Below are positions 23,565-36,043 of a DNA stretch of 64,000 nt, piece after piece. The DNA lies in NCBI RefSeq assembly GCF_008831285.2, contig NC_045146.1, positions 10,920,972 to 10,984,971 on the forward strand, written 5' to 3'. The position numbers and the translations under genes were made by a program. The DNA is from Nymphaea colorata (Eukaryota; Streptophyta; Magnoliopsida; Nymphaeales; Nymphaeaceae). Every line of letters starts with the position of its first letter. The first letter of the stretch is position 1. The notes under the pieces were generated by a model. The model searched no databases. It worked only from the letters and a program-made list of their open reading frames with translations, and was not told the origin of the DNA.

Positions 23565-26500
23565 ATGCCTCATAGGACGCGACCACTGACGGCGCTTTTA
23601 GTGTTTTTAGGAGTGAATGTTGCTTTAGTGTCTACAATTACTCCTGTCTATGACTTTGTTTGCTTCCATCCTTATTGGGAGAGACGGGTATCATTCAAGT
23701 CTCAACTTTTAACACTCCATGTTCCTCTTAGTTGCTTGAATCAATTATTTTTTTCCTTTTTCTTTCCTGTCTTTTCGTTCCACATAAGCCATTCATTTCT
23801 CCTCGATTTGCATATTCTTATTGTCCTTACTGTATGTTACAATCAGTTTTAAGACCAAAATGCATTTAGTCTATGTCATATGTCACACAGATGGGATGTG
23901 AGTCATGTGACATACCTCCAAATCATGAGTGCCGGCACGTGTGTGTGTGTGTGTTTTTTTTGTGTGTCTGATATATGTACACAAAACAAATTAATGATTA
24001 ATAATTAACAAGTTATGATTTTATCAGTGATTCAATAAAAAGAAAGCAAATTGTTGGTTGCCATACCCGCACCCGAGTCATATCGATTGGAGTGCAGCGA
24101 CTATTCTGAAGAATCCATGTGACTACAAAGACGATTCGAGTGCAACGACTATTCTGAAGAATCCATGTGACTTACAATGCATTATGCTTAGATACAGGAA
24201 TGAACGTGTAATCTAGCTGTTGCTGTGTACAGCTCTCCTGCTTGGTGGTTATGCTTACCAGAAAAACTGCCTAGGCTATGGGAAAAATACTACCTGTTCC
24301 ACTTTGAAATGCTCATGTAGGGGAATATGGCTGGGTCTTTTCTCTTTCTGGGAGATTGGGCAACCTAGGAAAAGTACTAATTCTTCCAATTTGAAGTGCT
24401 CAATGTAGGTGGCAGGTTTGCCATATTGCCCACATCCACTGTGCTGTTTTTTCCTTTTTTTAGTTATTACAGTGAGAAAACTTCACAGAGACTAGTCTTT
24501 CATATATTTTTCTGTTTGATACTGAGTGCAAGGCTAAGTTTGAATAACTCAAGTAGAGGCTTCTTGAATGTACTGGAAGTTGTGCTCTTTGCTTGAAGGC
24601 AAGCATTGAAGTGGAATCCAATGATGATTCATTAACTGGTCCAAAACAAAGGCATAACATGTCTATTTCAAACCATTGTCACATATATCCTGTACGGCTA
24701 TTATACGGCAAGGAATTTCTCGGGTATAATATAGCAAAATTGTATATCTCAGGAATATCTTGAGAAAATCTCGGCAAATTTTTAAAAAATTAAAAAAATC
24801 CTGAAAATTATAAAATATAAAAAAATAAAATAAATCATAAATTAATAAGAATACGAAATTTTTTTATATTTTAGAATTATCTTTTTTAAAAAAATCATCT
24901 TATTGTCGTTTTATACAGCTGACTTATTTTTCGTGTATTTAATGTGTCTTTTTCGATTAAGACGGGATATTTGTGACATTGTTTCAAACTGCATGTTGCT
25001 GATTTTGTAGATCCATGGTGTGCGTAGGTCACATGGATGGATGCAGATATAGGACAGACCACTCTTGTTGATTCAAGTGTGGGTCGCAGACTTGCAGGCA
25101 TTGTTGGGTGATGAGATTCTTGAAAAAATATCACAAGCTTTTGTTTTACCATTACTAATGTGCACTGCTACAGCTTACAGCTACACTTTGCTAAAGATTG
25201 TCACAATACTAATGTGCATTGTTCTTAAGAAGCAGTGAGGTGAGGCAAGGTATCAGGGCACTCATCAAGGAAAATCTAGGCTTCGAGGCATTAAAACAAT
25301 GTTGTAAAAAGCGTATCGTAAGCCATGTCAGTCCGGCCAATAGATATATTGTATCGTAAAGTATCGTAACGTATCGTAAATTTATTTTTTAATTCAAAAG
25401 AAAGAAAAATTAAAAAAATAGAGAAAAATCAGATAAATCAAGAAAAATAAAAATTATGTTTTTTTAATGAAAAAACATGTTATACATAATGACAGGCATA
25501 TTATAGGTATGAAGTTACTTCACAAACATTAATAAGTGGTTATAATATCATATAGTAACAGAACATGATCTAAGACATCAAGAAACATAATTTATAAGAT
25601 GATCTACATAATAACTCATAAGCAAGTCATAAGATCCATGACACATCAAAAACCAAGTTTTGTGTACACTATACATCACATCACAAGACAAAATTGTTCA
25701 ATGTTAATGCAAATAACAAATGAAAATAGCTTCATTAATAATCTTTATCATCTCATTCTCATTTTCATCTTTCCTAGAAGATATAAACCCTCTTTATCTA
25801 AACAAGAATCAATCATCCATGCATAAATCTGCTCTCAAATTGACAATTTCATGGTAAAAATTAGTTTGAAAAAGTGTGTTTTTAGCCCCTTATTTTTCAA
25901 AATAGACATGTATTGTGCGATACGGGGTGTATTGCCCTGTATCGTACGATACAAGCTGTGATCGCACGGTACATGCGATACACATACGATGCATCACCTG
26001 TTTACAATACAGGTGGTGTATCGTATTGTTATTTTAAAAAGTGACAGTATGTAACATAAGATACAGCCCCATATCATACGATACGTACAAAACTGCATTA
26101 AAATGTAGGCTTCAAGACTAAATAGTTAGCACGTATGTGAAAGATCTTGTAGCTCATGCATCTTTTACATTGGGTCTGGCATGAACAGTTCATTCAGTAG
26201 GTTTCCTTAATGCATGTGGTGGACCACTAAATTTAAATATTAGCATATTCTGAAGAATAAATTGATTTTTCTATATGGCACTAAAACATGTGTTTGTATT
26301 CAATTACTTCAATGAATAACATGATGTATAAGATGGTTCACAGGTGAGACCAACAATTCAAATTGCAACTTTTGGTAATTCTCGGCAACCCATGCCGAAA
26401 GAAATCCACATCCTGCTGTGTGATTGGAAAACAACATTGTAAAATAAACAATGCAATAAAACAAATAATTTTAGTTCCTAAAAAAATTATGAAAATTCAT

Positions 26501-28460
26501 ATGTACTTGGCATAATGTCTTCTCCGTGCAATGGCCATATCCATACCAAAAGGACCATTTGCTTCCCTATAAATTGCCAGCTGGTCAAACATGGGACTTC
26601 TAGTTGCCATGTCTAGCATAAGTCACGTAATCCATTCATGCTACCCACACTTGATTTCTGTATTGTTGTTAATATCTGTATAATCATAATACAGTGTGGG
26701 GTTTATGTATAACCCAGCTGCTTGCATTGGCCAATGTCTTTATGTATTTCACTGTTTATCAATGGCTTTATGTATATAAGAATAATGTGCTTCTACATGG
26801 TTGGCATCCACCTATTATTTTAGATGCCAAAAGGGAGATTATTTTTACAAAAATGGTTTTTTATACTGTGAACCTAAAAATCTATAGACATTACTTGATT
26901 TGCTCCCTGAAAATCCATATATATATTCCAAAGCCAGTTAATAGCTATCAACCGATCATCATGCTTCAACTAAAGGATGCTATTTTTAGAGCATATTTGG
27001 CACCTGTTCATAATTTAATGAAAAATGATTGTTTTTCCATACTTGCTTGCAACTGCATTGCATGCTGGTTTCTATGTGCTCCATCCATCTCTACAAACAT
27101 GCGTGGTAACTCACTCATTTGACTCATGAATACTCTGGAGAGTCAAAATCTGAGAGGAAATGCAAGCCTATGTACGTCTTCTTCTCATCATAAATAATGA
27201 TTGGCCATGAGAATATTTAAAAACAACTAACTCTTTTGCCTTTCTAAAACTACCTTTTAAAGAACACATTTCTCCTATATTCTCTAAGATTCAAATCGAT
27301 ATAAACTGCAGCACGTGGAGTCCAGTATAAAAGCAGCCTTCTTCTACTAATACATGAGTTTGACATAATTTGATGCATAGTTTGTGATTATTGTCAACAT
27401 CTTTTTCTCTGGCAACCTCATCAGTAACCTTGTACAAAAGGTGACAGTAAATTTGCATCCTTGACGTGCCTGGATGTATCGATTGACCTAGAAACGTCAT
27501 GCCAATAGGGCAGTCTGTCAAAAAATTGATCAAGGATTCAAGGCTCTTCCTTTCTCATATACCCATCCATTTAACATTACTAAAGATCTAAGTTTTGCCC
27601 TTTCCTCTTTGTGTTTTGCCAAAAAGTCTTGTTTTTATAACTTTCTTTTCTCCAATAGAGGCTCTCTTCCATGATAAGACGATGAATTCACTAGGACCAA
27701 GCTGTCCTTTCGCCTCAATCATCATCTGAATGTGTTGTGGTCCTTTCAATTTTCTTTAATTTATTTTCTAAAGTGGTTTGTATTATTTGACTGCTTTCTG
27801 AAGGGTCAGCTTAAGACCTTCAAGTTGGAGGTGGCCTAGCATTCACTACTGAGGTCGCATCTTTTGCATAACTTGGTGGACCTCTGCCTGAGCCTAGCTT
27901 CCATTAAGGTTGGATTAACCCCACCTTGACACAGTTGTTGAATTGGTAATAAATGAACAGACTTCTTTAAAGGATTCAGTCTTCTAATTTACTGTTGTTT
28001 CAATGTTGCCTGCTTTAGTGACCCTTTGGTGTGACAATTTTTGGAGCTTAGGAGTTACTCTTTCTGTGCGCCTAGCTTTTGGAACTCGTTTTTGGCTCCA
28101 TTTCTGTTCTGAACTTCGCTCTTAGCAAACAGGTTGTTAGATTTAAAACATTTATTTACTTTTATAAAACTATAAAAGTTACATCTTTCTCCTTGTGGAT
28201 TTAGCAATTACTACTTGCACATTTGGCAAATTTACATGTTGTGAGCCTCCACTCTCTGGTTCTACTTATGCTTCAAGTTTGGAAACCAGTGGTGGAACTG
28301 GAGCATGAGGTTCTTACGTTTGGTCCTTTTAGTTGGTCCTGCTCCTCTAATGTTTCCTAAAGGTTTTTTGAACTGATGTTGTTGTTACTTGTGTGTACAG
28401 AGGGAATCGCGCTGTAAAGAATGGGAACCTGCTAATGAAAAGAACGCAGACACTGGTTGA
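23565..28460 (+). CDS. small one-pass membrane protein, 60 aa, two coding exons (probable)
   Basis: Proposed coding exons are 23565-23687 (41 codons) and 28401-28460 (19 codons plus TGA). The first starts MPHRTRPLTALLVF and ends FHPYWERR; it follows an acceptor TGCCGCAG at 23518 and is followed by donor GT at 23688. The second follows acceptor GTGTGTACAG and reads RESRCKEWEPANEKN before the stop; phases agree (0/0). Residues 10-25 or so are hydrophobic and could span a membrane once, with a basic N-terminus and a charged C-terminal tail after the aromatic FVCFHPYWERR. It looks like a short, conserved plant protein I cannot name; no function is claimed. The second exon is the weaker part, chosen on splice sites, phase and charge pattern. 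The 4.7-kb intron contains a hAT element. Confidence 0.5.
25289..26103. mobile_element. non-autonomous hAT element with 8-bp target duplication
   Basis: The element is 25297-26095 (799 bp). It starts CAATGTTGTAAAAAGCG and ends ACGTACAAAACTG, imperfect inverted termini, and is flanked by a perfect 8-bp direct repeat CATTAAAA at 25289-25296 and 26096-26103. Both ends carry repeated CGATACG/CGTATCG words in inverted arrangement. No transposase is encoded; the interior is AT-rich. It lies in the long intron of the small membrane-protein gene, inside an older GAGGC-rich repeat. Confidence 0.85.
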
Positions 28461-30241
28461 AGGGATCATATCAATCTTTTTTTGCTGCTTTCATTTATTT
28501 GCTTCCACCAAATGATTTTGATGTTGTTTAGGTTAAACAGCTTTAGTTATTGAAAACCAGCTTTAGATAAACCCATGAATCATCATCTATATGAAGCACA
28601 TTTTCACATAACTACCATTTGCAAATTTCCCAGCTTCCTTGATGCAATTCCTTCTTTGGTTCTAAATTATTCATCAATCCAGACTGGAGAATCACAATGT
28701 CTGCAGATTGGGTAGGAACTGTGATGTTGTAGCAGGTGAGCAATAGCTTAGGCACCTTTCTTAGCTAGGTCTGCAGACTGAGTTCAATACCGTTGACATG
28801 TTGATATTGGAATTGTTCACTGAGCTGAAATAAGGTACATAGACGTATTTATTCTTTGCTGACAAAATTTTATGTGTCGGAAAAACTTCGGTGATGAATC
28901 TTTGGGAGAACGTATTGACTTCATCATAGGAAATTGGCCAAAAATGGCATGAGATGAGAAATGGGAAATCGTGCGTAAGTGGTTCTTATTATCTTGTATC
29001 AACTGAAATTAGTTTGATGCAGGCGTGTACTAGTGAGGTTAGTGTAGCTAAGTACAGGTTGCCAGTCATGCTTCAGGTTGTAAAATTGAGTTCTGGTGCC
29101 CTTAAGGAAAAGTCAGTGTTAACTTCCTTCATCCTTCGACTGTTTCCAATCGCTGCAATGACTCCGATGGCGGCACCGGGATCAACAAGAAATCTGGAGG
29201 CATAAGGTAGTATTTGTTTCTGTTTCTTTCTTTTATCCATTTTACTATGACTCCCTTTTTTTCTTTTGACTATCCGACTATATTTCCCCACTCTCTCGCT
29301 CCCCACACATCCGTGGCTCTCTCTGTCTCTCTCTCTCACTTCTTCTAGCGTCTGATTTCTTTCTACACATCCCTTTTAAGATTTATTGTCGCTAATATTT
29401 CTTAAAAAAATTGTCAGCAAAACTCGGCCGAGTCACCAGTTGACGCACGGAATGACGAGTTGCATATGGACGCATCGAGTCCCGGGTTAATGTTTCCAAA
29501 TATTGGTTTAATAGTTTTTTCAAAGTAACTGACACCTTACAGTTTGAAGCTTTTATGCTCACTTCAAATTTGGGTGTGGTGCTTTGCTATGCCTCAATGC
29601 TTTTGACAATATTAATGGATGTACATTTAGAGCTTCTTGTTACGGATTATTTGGCACCCCCGCTTTGTGGATATGGCGATAGTAAAGCCTAGATCTCCAC
29701 TTAAGTGTGATGTTTCCTTCATTTGTCAAGACTACCATACAAGCATGAGCTTTTTTAGTGGGAGCCTGACACTGGCCAAGGAGATCGCTGACTATTCAAT
29801 GGATATGATACTCTCAACAGATGTCCAGTTTTGGTTCATTTTTATATGCTGCTTCATCGTGCAAATTTAATCAGATTTACACTTTGGGAGATGCTAAAAA
29901 ATTGTGAATTATTCTATTCTGTAATCCTCCCCATTGTCCATTCTATGTTTCTGTAGCTGTTGATAGATAGGCAGCGAGATTATCTAGTGCACCCTAATTT
30001 GCACCCTTGAATATTAACTAGGTCCAAAAGTAAATCCTGAACCATATGCTGTGGGCAGTGACCTAAAACTTAAAAGACAAGTGAGGAAATTAATCATTGG
30101 GGTGTGCTCATTTCACATTCTTGTTTTTTTCTACTTTGCTTTATGATTCCCATCATTTGTCTACTGACTATTTAATTTTCTGCATTTTGCCACAGATTTT
30201 CTGTGTGACAAACAGAGCCAAATTTCGAACTTGATGAGACA

Positions 30242-30860
30242 ATGCCTTATAGGACGCAAACACTGACGGCACTTTTAGTATTTGTAGGAGTGAATGTTGC
30301 TTTAGGGTCTGTTTGGTTGGAAGGAAAGGGAGGAAAAGAGAGGGATTGAGCAATCCCTCCTGTGTTTAGTTGGCTAATTAGAAAGGAAAGAAAGTGAGAG
30401 AAAAATAGAAAATCTGTTTGGATAGGAGGGGAGGAAAAGGAAATGAAAGGATTGTATAGTGTAAATCCAATCCCTCCCAAATCGGACGGATTTGGAGGGA
30501 AAGGAAAGGGAGTAAGTGCAAAAGTGTTGACTGCCCATAATATCCCTCCACGTTTTTTTTTTCCCTGCCTCCCAATTTTTTGACTATTGAGGGTATTATT
30601 ATAAATTGTATCGTTTTCTTTTCATTCCATTCACTTTTATCCAAACAAGCTTTTATAATCACTTCTTTCCATTCCCTTCCTTTCCTTTTCCTTTCTCTTT
30701 CATTCCCTTCCTTTTCCGTTCATTTCCCTCCCTTTCCCTCCATCCATTTCCCTTCCTTTCCCTCCATCCATTTCCCTTCCTTTCCCTTCAACCAAGCAGG
30801 GCGTTAGTGTCTACAATGACGACTGTCTATGACTTTGTTTGCTTCCATCCTTATTGCGAG
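30242..30860 (+). pseudogene. broken duplicate of the small membrane-protein exon
   Basis: The frame starts ATG at 30242 (MPYRTQTLTALLVF) after an acceptor ending at 30195, as in copy A. It is interrupted after GVNVAL by the MITE at 30305, then resumes VSTMTTVYDFVCFHPY at 30807. The conserved W of the YWERR end reads C, and the splice donor is lost where another element begins. It cannot make the original protein. Confidence 0.8.
30302..30806. mobile_element. Tourist-like MITE (PIF/Harbinger type), TTA target duplication
   Basis: The element 30305-30803 (499 bp) starts GGGTCTGTTTGGTTGG; its other end, reverse-complemented, starts CGCCCTGCTTGGTTGA, so the inverted termini are imperfect. It is flanked by TTA at 30302-30304 and 30804-30806. 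The uninterrupted homologous site with a single TTA is preserved at 23625-23627, giving independent proof of the boundaries. The interior is rich in GGAAAGG on one side and CCTTTCC on the other. It has no coding capacity. Confidence 0.92.
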
Positions 30861-31245
30861 CATAGTCAGAAAACATGTTTTTTTTTTAAAAATGCAATAA
30901 ACTGAATAGCCGTTTAAAACTTTTAAAAAATGCATTTCTTTGAAAATAAACATTAAAAACGAAAAAAACGTGTTTTTAACGCATTTTTTCTCTTTTTTCA
31001 TTTTTTTAGTTTTTTAATGTCACAGTTTTTTTTTATTTTCTATTTTTCATTTATTGAAAATCTACTCATTTTGTGTCGTTTGTATTATTAGTTTTTCATT
31101 TATTTTATTTTTCTTTTATTTTTAGTTTTTTAAAATGTTTAAAAATTTACCGTAATTTTTTTGTATTTTTTTCCTTTTTTTTAAGCTCATATCGAAAGAA
31201 CTTTGTCATTTAAAACTTGGAAACGTTATTTGTGACTATGGTTAG
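30861..31245. repeat. probable hAT-like AT-rich element
   Basis: It starts CATAGTCAGAAAACATG and near its end reads CGTTATTTGTGACTATGG, an imperfect inverted pair (CATAGTCA and TGACTATG), with T- and A-rich interior. No target duplication is clear, so the boundaries are approximate. It truncates segmental copy B. Confidence 0.4.
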
Positions 31246-32705
<1,460 letters not shown>

Positions 32706-32970
32706 TCAGTCATCAGTCAAACTAATATGAGAACTTCAGATATGGAAATAACACACATTGAAATTTCACAAACAAATTTAAGGCAAAACCAAAAAAAAGT
32801 GCAACTAGAGCAACTGTTTTTCAGGATTACCACAATAATGCATGTTTGAGTACTTTCATTCTCAAACAGTTTCAACAATTAGTACCTCTTCTTTGTCAAG
32901 ATTTATCTATCAAAAAGATGTGGCACACAGATAGAACAGGCTTAAGCACCATAAAGAAGAAGGAAACTAC

Positions 32971-33126
32971 CTGCACTATCTCCTTTTTCTTGTGAACTTC
33001 ACCTTTCAGCAATGGCACATATTCTTCTGCTTCAAGATCAAATTCTGTAGCAAATGCATCACTTCTGCCCACCCTTTTAACTGCTCCACTATTAGCCTCT
33101 ATATAGATAACATCACCTACAGCAAC
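32971..33126 (-). CDS. RUVBL1: RuvBL1 exon 5
   Basis: 156 nt, 52 codons, from [20 protein letters not shown] through [12 protein letters not shown] to HKKKEIVQ. It is the second half of the domain II OB fold. One residue of the usual VPLPKGE phrase reads Leu for Pro. Confidence 0.85.
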
Positions 33127-33331
33127 CTACAGCACACGATCATTATTTCACTGAAAGCATGTGACCGATATCAACTGTGAAAATAGCAAACAGCAAAACC
33201 TATTTCATATGAAAAAAGGAATGGATAAAGGAGACCTCAAGTGCATAACTTTGAAAAGGAAAGTTGAGGCTTCAAGACTAGTTACAAATGCTTGTTTAAA
33301 ATAGTACAAAACTAGTTGTACAGATTATACA

Positions 33332-33572
33332 TGTTGAAACATATTAGATGGGTCTCGGGACCGGGTCTGGATCCATACCCGATCAATCGTGTAGCCCTTG
33401 TTGGGCCTTACTTAAAGATTGTAACCCTAATTTTGTAAGAGTTAATGAAATCATAAGGGAGAGAGAGTCTGCCAGTTCCTTCTCATCCGTGTTTTTTTTC
33501 CTCTTGTTGAGGGTTTTTTCACGTTACATCGTGTTCATCGTATTCCTCTTTCCTATTTTCCGTGTTTCTACA
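33332..33572 (+). repeat. copia 5' LTR
   Basis: 241 bp, TG..CA. It differs from the 3' LTR by a few substitutions and lacks a 14-bp segment (TTGCTAGTGAACAC) that the 3' LTR has near 37789-37802. Confidence 0.95.
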
Positions 33573-33585
33573 TGGTATCAGAGCC
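33573..33585 (+). other. copia primer binding site
   Basis: TGGTATCAGAGCC directly after the LTR end is complementary to the 3' end of plant initiator-Met tRNA, the usual copia primer. Confidence 0.95.
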
Positions 33586-34290
33586 AACGAGTTTGGGAAA
33601 TTTTTTGGCGATCGTGAAGTTCTGGTGCTGACCGTTCCCTCACTCGCTGCTACTGCCGCCACCACCGCCGCCGCCGTGAAGTTTCGGCATCTCACTGGCG
33701 TCTCTTTGTTTCCGCTGTTGTTGTCCTTCTGCCTGACATCACCGCTGCGGTATACTGCCGTTGCCGGAGACTGTCGCTGTGGTATCCTGCTCCACCGTCG
33801 CCAGTTCTGCTCAGTTCTGCCTGCCGACACTCTTCTCTCTGCCGCACGGTTCTAGTCGTTACTCGCCCGACGCCTCTCTTGCTTCCTGCTGTCGACCGAC
33901 GCCCCTCTGTCTCTGCACCGCCCGACGGTTCCTGTTCGTTCGGTTCAGTGTTGCCCTTTCCGTCTAGCACTGCCTCTACTCCCTGCGACAGTGTTCTCCT
34001 ACGGGATCTGCTGTAGAGTTCCAACACCTCTGCTCACGCCAATTGCTGCGTGCTCCCAATTGCCGCGGTTGCCCTTTGTCACTGTAGGTACCCAACATCT
34101 ACTGTGTGGGTCAGGCGACTGTCTCCTGCTGTGTTGTTTGTGTCGCCCAGCATCGCCGTCCTGTGATGCCGAGTGTTACAGCCCCTGAGACTCTTGTTGG
34201 GCTTTGGTGCTATTCCTCTTGGCATTGTTATCAGCTTTGATTTGGGTGTTGGTGCACTTTTTGTTCCGGGAGAAATTTGGGTGTTCTATC
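33586..34290 (+). other. copia leader, GC-rich, no Gag
   Basis: About 700 bp with many CCG, TCTGC and TTGCCG words, quite unlike the surrounding AT-rich DNA. Frames here give only low-complexity sequence. A complete copia element would encode Gag with a CCHC knuckle between the primer site and the protease; none is visible. Confidence 0.6.
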
Positions 34291-35316
34291 GACGTGATGG
34301 CCGATTCCCGTATGGAAGAGTGGATCATCGACAGTGGCGCTACTCACCACATGACCGGCGATCCTAAAGTCTTTCATAGGTATAAGCTTTCGTCAGGAAA
34401 GGAATGTGTTTCTCTTGTTGATGGTTCATCTATCCCTGTGGTTGGGAAAGGGAATCTCCCACTTTTGAACAAGTTCTCAGTCCACAATGCTCTACATGTT
34501 CCTCATCTTCCCTTGAACCTCTTGTCGGTTAGCAAGATCACGAAAGAGTTGAATTGCGAACTTATTTTTTTTGCTGATCACTGTGTTATGCAGGAGTTGG
34601 TCACAGGGAAGAGGATTGGGATTGGTCTGACTTCTGACGGGCTATATCGTTTACCTATGTGTACTGCTCAGGTTCTCATGACGACAGTCAGTCAAGCAAC
34701 GAAGAACAGAGAAGACTCCCTTCAGTTCATTCTACGTTGGCATGAGCGCCTTGGACACCTGCCTTTTAGACTTCTTAGACAGTTGTTTCCTAATTTATGT
34801 TCCAGGTTAGATATGACTATGGTGTCCTGTGATGTCTGTCACCTGGCCAAACATGTTAGGGCTTCATACCCTTTGTCTAGCCGTCGGTCTAATGAGGTAT
34901 TTGCCATGATTCATTCTTATGTGTGGGGGCCTTCAGGGATTCTTTCTTGTCATGGTTTTCAGTATTTTATCACTTTTATACATGATTGTTCTCGTAACAC
35001 TATTGTCTACTTGTTGAAAGACTGTAGTGAAGTTCCTACTGTCAAAGAGACTTTCATTGCTTATGTGGAAACTCAATATGAAGCATCTGTTAAGACCTTT
35101 CGATCTGACAATGTTCGTGAGTATATGTGTCAGCCTGTTGATAGCTTCGTTCGAAAAAAGGGAATTGTTCATGAGACTTCTTGTAGTTATACTCCTCCTC
35201 AAAATGGAGTTGCTGAACAAAAGAATCATCAGTTATTGAATATGACTCGGGCTCTTCTTTTTCAACGTCATGTTCCAAAAAGGTATTGGGGGGAAGGTCA
35301 GGTTCTCAAGGTCTGA
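34204..35316 (+). pseudogene. copia protease and integrase, interrupted
   Basis: The 370-residue frame includes a hydrophobic N-terminal run that is probably not native. From residue 35 on: MEEWIIDSGATHHMTGD (protease active site D-S-G-A), a pre-integrase zinc motif (WHERLGHLP, H-x3-H then CDVCHLAKH), and the integrase core with FITFIHDCSR, FRSDN and HETSCSYTPPQNGVAEQKN, giving the D and E of the D,D,E triad. It ends at a TGA inside a 54-bp insertion at 35296-35349, after the phrase RYWGE. Confidence 0.85.
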
Positions 35317-35349
35317 GATATCTGCTGGAATCTGGCCGGATAACGAGTT

Positions 35350-36043
35350 GTGTTGACCAGTGCGTATCTTATAAACCGTTTGCCTAGTCGTGTGTTGAAT
35401 GGGCAAACGCCTCACTCTATGTTACCGGGGAGTCGTGAACCTTTCTCTCTTCCACCAAGAGTTTTTGGCTGTGTTTGCTTTATTCACAATCATAGTCCTC
35501 ACATTAAAAAGCTTGATCCAAGGTCTATTAAGGGCATATTTCTAGGTTATTTTCCCACTCAAAAAGGGTATAAATGTCGGGACTGATCATGCCTATGTTA
35601 CCAAAGATGTCACTTTCCTTGAACATGCTTCATATTTTGGTGAAAATCCTCTTCAGGGGAAGAATTCTATGTCAAATGAAGAGTATTCTTCGAGTTAGGA
35701 AATTCTGTTTACAGATTTTTTGGACTACAGGCGTGAATCCGTTGGTCCTTCTATTGAAGTGCTTGAACAGGAGAAAAATGGAGAGTGTTCTACTGGGGTA
35801 GGAGAAGAATGCAATCGTCTGTTTGGGCAAGTTTACTCTAGGCGAAGAGTATGTACTGATGAGATGACAGGTGGTGAGAATTCTACTCCCAATCCAATTA
35901 GTCCTTCCCTAGATGACCCAAGTCGTGCTCAGAAGCAACCTGTTGAAGAAGAGATTCAGACTGTTATTGCAAGTGAAAAGCTTCCCATCGCCCTGCAAAA
36001 GGGTGTCAGCTGTCAGGTCATGTACTCAACATCCTATTGGTAA
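35350..36043 (+). pseudogene. copia integrase C-terminal and linker region, frameshifted
   Basis: It resumes with VLTSAYLINRLPSRVLNGQT, then FGCVCFIHNHSPH and IFLGYFPTQKGYKC, the copia block after the integrase core. After 35586 the frame changes (DVTFLEHASYFGENP is legible in another frame), a TAG follows, and a third segment reaches 36043. The linker between integrase and RT is variable in the family. Confidence 0.75.

Larger units (their letters stand above)
22379..23683 (+). repeat. segmental duplication, copy A
   Basis: Matches 29113-30860 at high identity, including non-coding intron sequence, so it arose by DNA duplication and not through RNA. Copy A lacks the 499-bp MITE present in copy B and retains an intact coding exon. 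Small indels distinguish the copies. Confidence 0.9.
29113..30860 (+). repeat. segmental duplication, copy B
   Basis: Duplicate of 22379-23683 carrying the 5' exon, first intron and most of the first coding exon. It is enlarged by the MITE at 30305-30803 and ends where an unrelated AT-rich element begins near 30861. It lies about 650 bp downstream of the last proposed exon of the source gene and in the same orientation. Confidence 0.9.

Noticed and set aside
33519-34188. Several overlapping open frames on both strands in GC-rich DNA
   Set aside because: This is the copia leader; low stop density is due to high GC and the frames lack recognisable domains.
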